The position numbers and the translations under genes were made by a program. A stretch of DNA of 8,173 nt. Origin: Saprospiraceae bacterium (GTDB lineage: Bacteria; Bacteroidota; Bacteroidia; Chitinophagales; Saprospiraceae). Each line of letters opens with the position of its first letter. The stretch's first letter is position 1. The notes below the pieces were generated by a model. That model did not search any database. It was not told the DNA's origin and worked only from the letters and a program-made list of their open reading frames with translations. The stretch is taken from the NCBI GenBank assembly GCA_027031145.1, contig JALVEG010000498.1:1-8173 (forward strand), read 5' to 3'. This document shows, one piece after another, positions 5,597 to 8,173 of this stretch.

Positions 5597-6709
5597 ATGA
5601 AATTTAATGCATCATCGGCTCAATTGTCAAGAGAGTTATCTATAGCGTCCAATGCCATAAGTCCCAAAGCTATAATGCCGGTATTGGAAGATTTTCTTTT
5701 TACTCTGGAAGGCAACAAACTAACTATTAGTGCTACAAATCTGGAAACTTCTATTGTATTGGAAACTGAAGTGACCGGACATGAAGATGGTTCAGTTGCT
5801 TTATCTGCTAAAATTTTGCTTGATACTTTACGTACATTGCCTGAGCAACCGATTACAATTGAAACAATTGATGAGAATAGTTTGCAAATAACTTCAAGTT
5901 TCGGTAAATATAAGATGGGTATTGATGATCCTGATGATTTTCCTGAAATTGAATCGGTACCGGATGGCGAAAGTGTCCTAATTGACAGTACTGTATTAAG
6001 ACATGCCATAGAAAAGACAATGACAGCAATAGGAGAAGTAGGGGTAGTAAGAAGTTCCATGTCGGGTGTTTTATTTCAATTGGATTTCAATAAAGCAAAT
6101 TTTGTATCCACGGATAGTCACAGATTGGTGAAATTTACATACAGTGGATTGAATTTTGATTCCACAAAGTCTTTTGTATTACCTCAAAAAGGTTTATCAT
6201 TATTGAAAAATGCATTACCTGAAAATCAAAACGTTAATATATTTTGGAATGACAAAAGTGCATTTTTTGAATTTGACGGATATAAGATAATCAGTACTTT
6301 GATCAATGATGATTTTCCGAATTATAACAATGTAATTCCTGTTGATAATCAAAATATTCTTAATATCAGCAGGAAAGATTTGATGAATTCCCTGAGGCGT
6401 TTGTTAATATATGCAAATAAAAGTTTTAATCTTGTAACTTTCAATTTGGCAGAAGATAGTCTTACGCTGGCAACGGAGGATCCTGAATTTGCTCATGATG
6501 CTACCGAGCAATTGCCATGCAAATATAATGGAGAGCCGTTAACTATGGGTTTTAGTGCTAAATTTTTTATAGAATTGCTTTCAATAGTAGATGGAGATGA
6601 AGTTAATATAGAATTTTCAAATCCTAAGACACCTGTATTGATCAAACCGGTGGAAGAGGAAGAAAATCAAGATCTATTATTGTTGATTATGCCTTTGATT
6701 ATGCAATAA
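5597..6709 (+). CDS. dnaN: DNA polymerase III subunit beta (sliding clamp)
   Basis: At 370 residues this is the normal length for the bacterial clamp, which dimerises into a ring on DNA and tethers the replicative polymerase and repair enzymes. The three repeated clamp domains fall at about 1-125, 126-250 and 251-370. Recognisable blocks are ISPKAIMPVLEDFLF (21-35), SATNLETSIVLE (45-56), STDSHRLVKF (171-180), INDDFPNYNNVIP (236-248) and the C-terminal IMPLIM (364-369), which forms part of the peptide-binding pocket. The ATG is the only reasonable start and gives the family's usual N-terminus. It lacks a Shine-Dalgarno motif, as is common in Bacteroidota. No replication-origin genes (dnaA, recF, gyrB) are next to it here. 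Its TAA stop (6707-6709) forms part of the direct repeat flanking the hairpin element that follows, so the insertion preserved the reading frame and the stop. Confidence 0.97.
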   Translation: MKFNASSAQLSRELSIASNAISPKAIMPVLEDFLFTLEGNKLTISATNLETSIVLETEVTGHEDGSVALSAKILLDTLRTLPEQPITIETIDENSLQITSSFGKYKMGIDDPDDFPEIESVPDGESVLIDSTVLRHAIEKTMTAIGEVGVVRSSMSGVLFQLDFNKANFVSTDSHRLVKFTYSGLNFDSTKSFVLPQKGLSLLKNALPENQNVNIFWNDKSAFFEFDGYKIISTLINDDFPNYNNVIPVDNQNILNISRKDLMNSLRRLLIYANKSFNLVTFNLAEDSLTLATEDPEFAHDATEQLPCKYNGEPLTMGFSAKFFIELLSIVDGDEVNIEFSNPKTPVLIKPVEEEENQDLLLLIMPLIMQ

Positions 6710-6713
6710 CAAC
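6707..6713. repeat. Target-site duplication, left copy (includes the dnaN stop codon)
   Basis: TAACAAC directly abuts the left end of the hairpin element and is repeated directly abutting its right end (6877-6883). Bases 6707-6709 are the dnaN TAA stop. If the outermost pair of the hairpin counts as element, the duplication is six bases (AACAAC), otherwise seven. Confidence 0.7.
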
Positions 6714-6877
6714 AGTAACTACTCAGGCAGGGTGCTTTTGAGATGAAAAAATTCAATTTTTTTGCCAGATGAAGCTCTTTTTTTGAAGGCATAGTGGAGC
6801 TACATCGAAAAAAATAGCTGAAATATGGCGAAAAAAGAGATTTTTTCAATCAAAATGACTCTACCTGAGTAGATACT
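6714..6877. mobile_element. MITE-like palindromic element between dnaN and nadD
   Basis: About 164 bp that reads as one long imperfect inverted repeat. The ends are AGTAaCTACTCAGG (6714-6727) and CCTGAGTAGaTACT (6864-6877), complementary apart from one base. Pairing continues inward through AG.GT, TTTTGA, TGAAAAAAT and a T-run with small bulges. It goes on to GCCA (6764-6767) with TGGC (6826-6829), AGCT (6773-6776) with AGCT (6816-6819), and seven T (6778-6784) with seven A (6808-6814), leaving a centre of about 23 bases. A 6-7 bp direct repeat flanks both ends. It encodes no convincing protein, so this is a non-autonomous, MITE-like insertion or a hairpin repeat moved by a transposase supplied elsewhere. 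I do not recognise the parent family. Transcription from dnaN into nadD would place a long hairpin in the message. Confidence 0.75.
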
Positions 6878-6883
6878 AACAAC
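6877..6883. repeat. Target-site duplication, right copy
   Basis: Second TAACAAC, at the right edge of the hairpin element and 9 bp before the nadD GTG start. See the left copy at 6707-6713. Confidence 0.7.
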
Positions 6884-6892
6884 ATTATAAAA

Positions 6893-7468
6893 GTGAATAT
6901 CGGTTTATATTTCGGTTCATTCAATCCTGTTCACACAGGACATTTGATTATTGCCAACCATATCATCAATTTTACCGAAACAGATGAAGTATGGTTTGTA
7001 ATATCTCCGCAGAATCCATTTAAGAAAAGACAGAATTTAATTGATAGTTATGACAGACTGGCACTTGTGGAACTGGCAATCGGAGACTATGACAAATTAA
7101 AACCATGCACTATTGAATTCAATATGCCTGTTCCCAGTTATACCATCGATACACTGACGTATCTGAAAGAGAAATATCCCGATTACAATTTTAAATTAAT
7201 AATGGGCAGTGATAATCTTGTGAATTTTCATCACTGGAAAAATTATGATGTTATCTTAAAATATTATAGCATTCTTGTGTATATGAGACCGGGATTTGAG
7301 GATGTTCCGTATCTTAATCATAAAAAGATCACAGCGTTAAAAGCTCCGTTGCTTGAAATTTCCTCATCGTTTATCCGCAAACTTATCAAGGAAGGGAAAT
7401 CAATTAGATATCTGGTTCCCGATGCTGTTTATGAAGAGATAGTACTCTCTAATTTGTATAAAGAGTGA
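6893..7468 (+). CDS. nadD: Nicotinate-nucleotide adenylyltransferase (NaMN adenylyltransferase)
   Basis: A 191-residue cytosolic enzyme of NAD biosynthesis that joins nicotinate mononucleotide with ATP to give deamido-NAD and pyrophosphate. The nucleotidyltransferase motif GSFNPVHTGH (residues 8-17) binds ATP. PSYTIDTL (81-88) and MGSDNLVNFHHW (104-115) are the NadD substrate-site blocks, and ISSSFIR (156-162) is the second ATP-binding motif. The length is normal. The start is GTG at 6893: an in-frame TGA lies upstream at 6866-6868 inside the hairpin element and no ATG intervenes, so GTG is well supported and gives the expected MNIGLYFGSF N-terminus. The gene follows dnaN on the same strand. 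The hairpin insertion occupies almost all the space between them, so nadD is either read through from dnaN or has a promoter within or brought by the element. Confidence 0.95.
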   Translation: MNIGLYFGSFNPVHTGHLIIANHIINFTETDEVWFVISPQNPFKKRQNLIDSYDRLALVELAIGDYDKLKPCTIEFNMPVPSYTIDTLTYLKEKYPDYNFKLIMGSDNLVNFHHWKNYDVILKYYSILVYMRPGFEDVPYLNHKKITALKAPLLEISSSFIRKLIKEGKSIRYLVPDAVYEEIVLSNLYKE

Positions 7469-7495
7469 TTTTTTAAAACATAGGTGATCCAATTT

Positions 7496-8173
7496 TTAAA
7501 AAATAGCCCTTGCCTGCATTTTTGCCATATGTATCACATTGGATCCGCTTGTTTTTCTGCCATCATACTGGATAATAAGATCAAGATTGTTTTTTAGTCT
7601 TTTGCTGAGTTTTATGCCCCATAAAAAATTATTACCGTTTTTTAGTCCATCCAGCATTGCAAGTTCAACCGGAGTATTAGGCAAGCCGGTAAAAGCTATT
7701 TTTACAAAACTAAATGAAGTAATAATTCTGAATTTTTTTATATTTACCGCTTTACCGGTGAATTTTAAATCATGGATTAATGCCTGTTCTTTATTTCCTT
7801 GTTGATTTTTTTTATTGGAGTAATTATAATTTAATTTAAAACCCAATTTATTACTAAAAAAGAAATTCATTTCCTCAGATAAAGACAAATAATTAAACAA
7901 GTAGTTTTTTGCCTGATAAGATTGGGATTCATACCATCTGGAACCCAGTGATATTTTGCTTTTCAAATCCATATATTTCTCATAATTGTATCTGACAGCC
8001 AAGTGATATTCCTTTAGTCCCAATTTGGTAAATCCTTCAATCTGTAACGGTTGATTGGCATTGGTTTTGTAACCCAAACGAATATCATAAACAGGATTGC
8101 CCTGATTGAAAAACAAAACTCCATTGTAAAACAACTTATAAGAGATCAGACTTGTATCATTGAGATTGGTCAA
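7496..8173 (-). CDS. Outer-membrane beta-barrel protein, C-terminal fragment
   Basis: The last 225 codons of a minus-strand gene that continues past the right edge; the apparent start there is a TTG within an open frame, not a real initiation site. The protein is a chain of short alternating amphipathic strands rich in Tyr, Asn, Lys and Phe (YHLAVRYNYEKYMDLKSKIS, MNFFFSNKLGFKLNYNYSNK, FRIITSFSFVKIAF), and it ends in an aromatic residue after the strand HMAKMQARAIF. That is the usual pattern for the last strands of a Bacteroidota outer-membrane barrel recognised by BamA. The segment LDGLKNGNNFLWGIKLSKRLKNNLDLIIQYDGRK is, as I remember them, like the C-termini of large uncharacterised Bacteroidota surface proteins. 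No specific function can be given. It converges on nadD, 27 bp separating the two stops, with no strong terminator hairpin seen. Confidence 0.7.
   Translation of the reverse strand: MTNLNDTSLISYKLFYNGVLFFNQGNPVYDIRLGYKTNANQPLQIEGFTKLGLKEYHLAVRYNYEKYMDLKSKISLGSRWYESQSYQAKNYLFNYLSLSEEMNFFFSNKLGFKLNYNYSNKKNQQGNKEQALIHDLKFTGKAVNIKKFRIITSFSFVKIAFTGLPNTPVELAMLDGLKNGNNFLWGIKLSKRLKNNLDLIIQYDGRKTSGSNVIHMAKMQARAIF

Noticed and set aside
5620..6060. Minus-strand 146-codon frame inside dnaN
   Set aside because: Antisense to a conserved clamp gene, with no recognisable motif.
6667..6849. Minus-strand 60-codon frame between dnaN and nadD
   Set aside because: It lies mostly inside the palindromic element and its Phe/Ser/Lys-rich composition follows from the A and T runs of the hairpin.

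Overview
The window looks like a chromosomal segment of an AT-rich member of the Bacteroidota. The evidence is a C-terminal type IX secretion (T9SS type A) sorting domain on the first gene, a C-terminal outer-membrane beta-barrel fragment of Bacteroidota type at the other end, A/T-rich translation starts without clear Shine-Dalgarno sequences, and TAnnTTTG boxes (the Bacteroidota -7 element) upstream of two genes. I cannot name a genus.

Layout, left to right: (1) the 3' end of a large secreted multidomain protein (PKD, Fn3, glutamine-amidotransferase-like domain, T9SS tail), open at the left edge. (2) About 660 bp without genes, rich in palindromes. Its core at 1994-2175 is two diverged inverted copies of a two-hairpin unit. 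(3) A very AT-rich two-gene cassette, an ABC-type AAA ATPase followed 6 bp later by a DUF4276 (Toprim-like) protein. It has the form of a two-gene anti-phage system of the ATPase-plus-Toprim kind. A 13-bp exact direct repeat (1791-1803 and 4043-4055) brackets the palindromic region and the cassette. (4) A MacB/FtsX-type ABC transporter permease on the minus strand. (5) A 241-bp divergent intergenic region, then dnaN (DNA polymerase III sliding clamp). (6) A 164-bp hairpin element with 6-7 bp flanking duplications, inserted exactly at the dnaN stop codon. (7) nadD (NAD biosynthesis) with a GTG start 15 bp beyond the hairpin. (8) The C-terminal part of an outer-membrane barrel protein on the minus strand, open at the right edge.

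How it fits together: dnaN and nadD are conserved housekeeping genes. The permease and the two surface or outer-membrane proteins are ordinary Bacteroidota envelope functions. The ATPase/DUF4276 pair is the accessory part. It sits between two genes that converge on it, has about 23-24% GC in sampled stretches against about 36-43% in sampled neighbours (my hand counts), and is preceded by repeat structures. I read it as a horizontally acquired defence cassette. The two palindromic elements, one upstream of the cassette and one between dnaN and nadD, are unrelated in sequence and are the least explained parts of the window.
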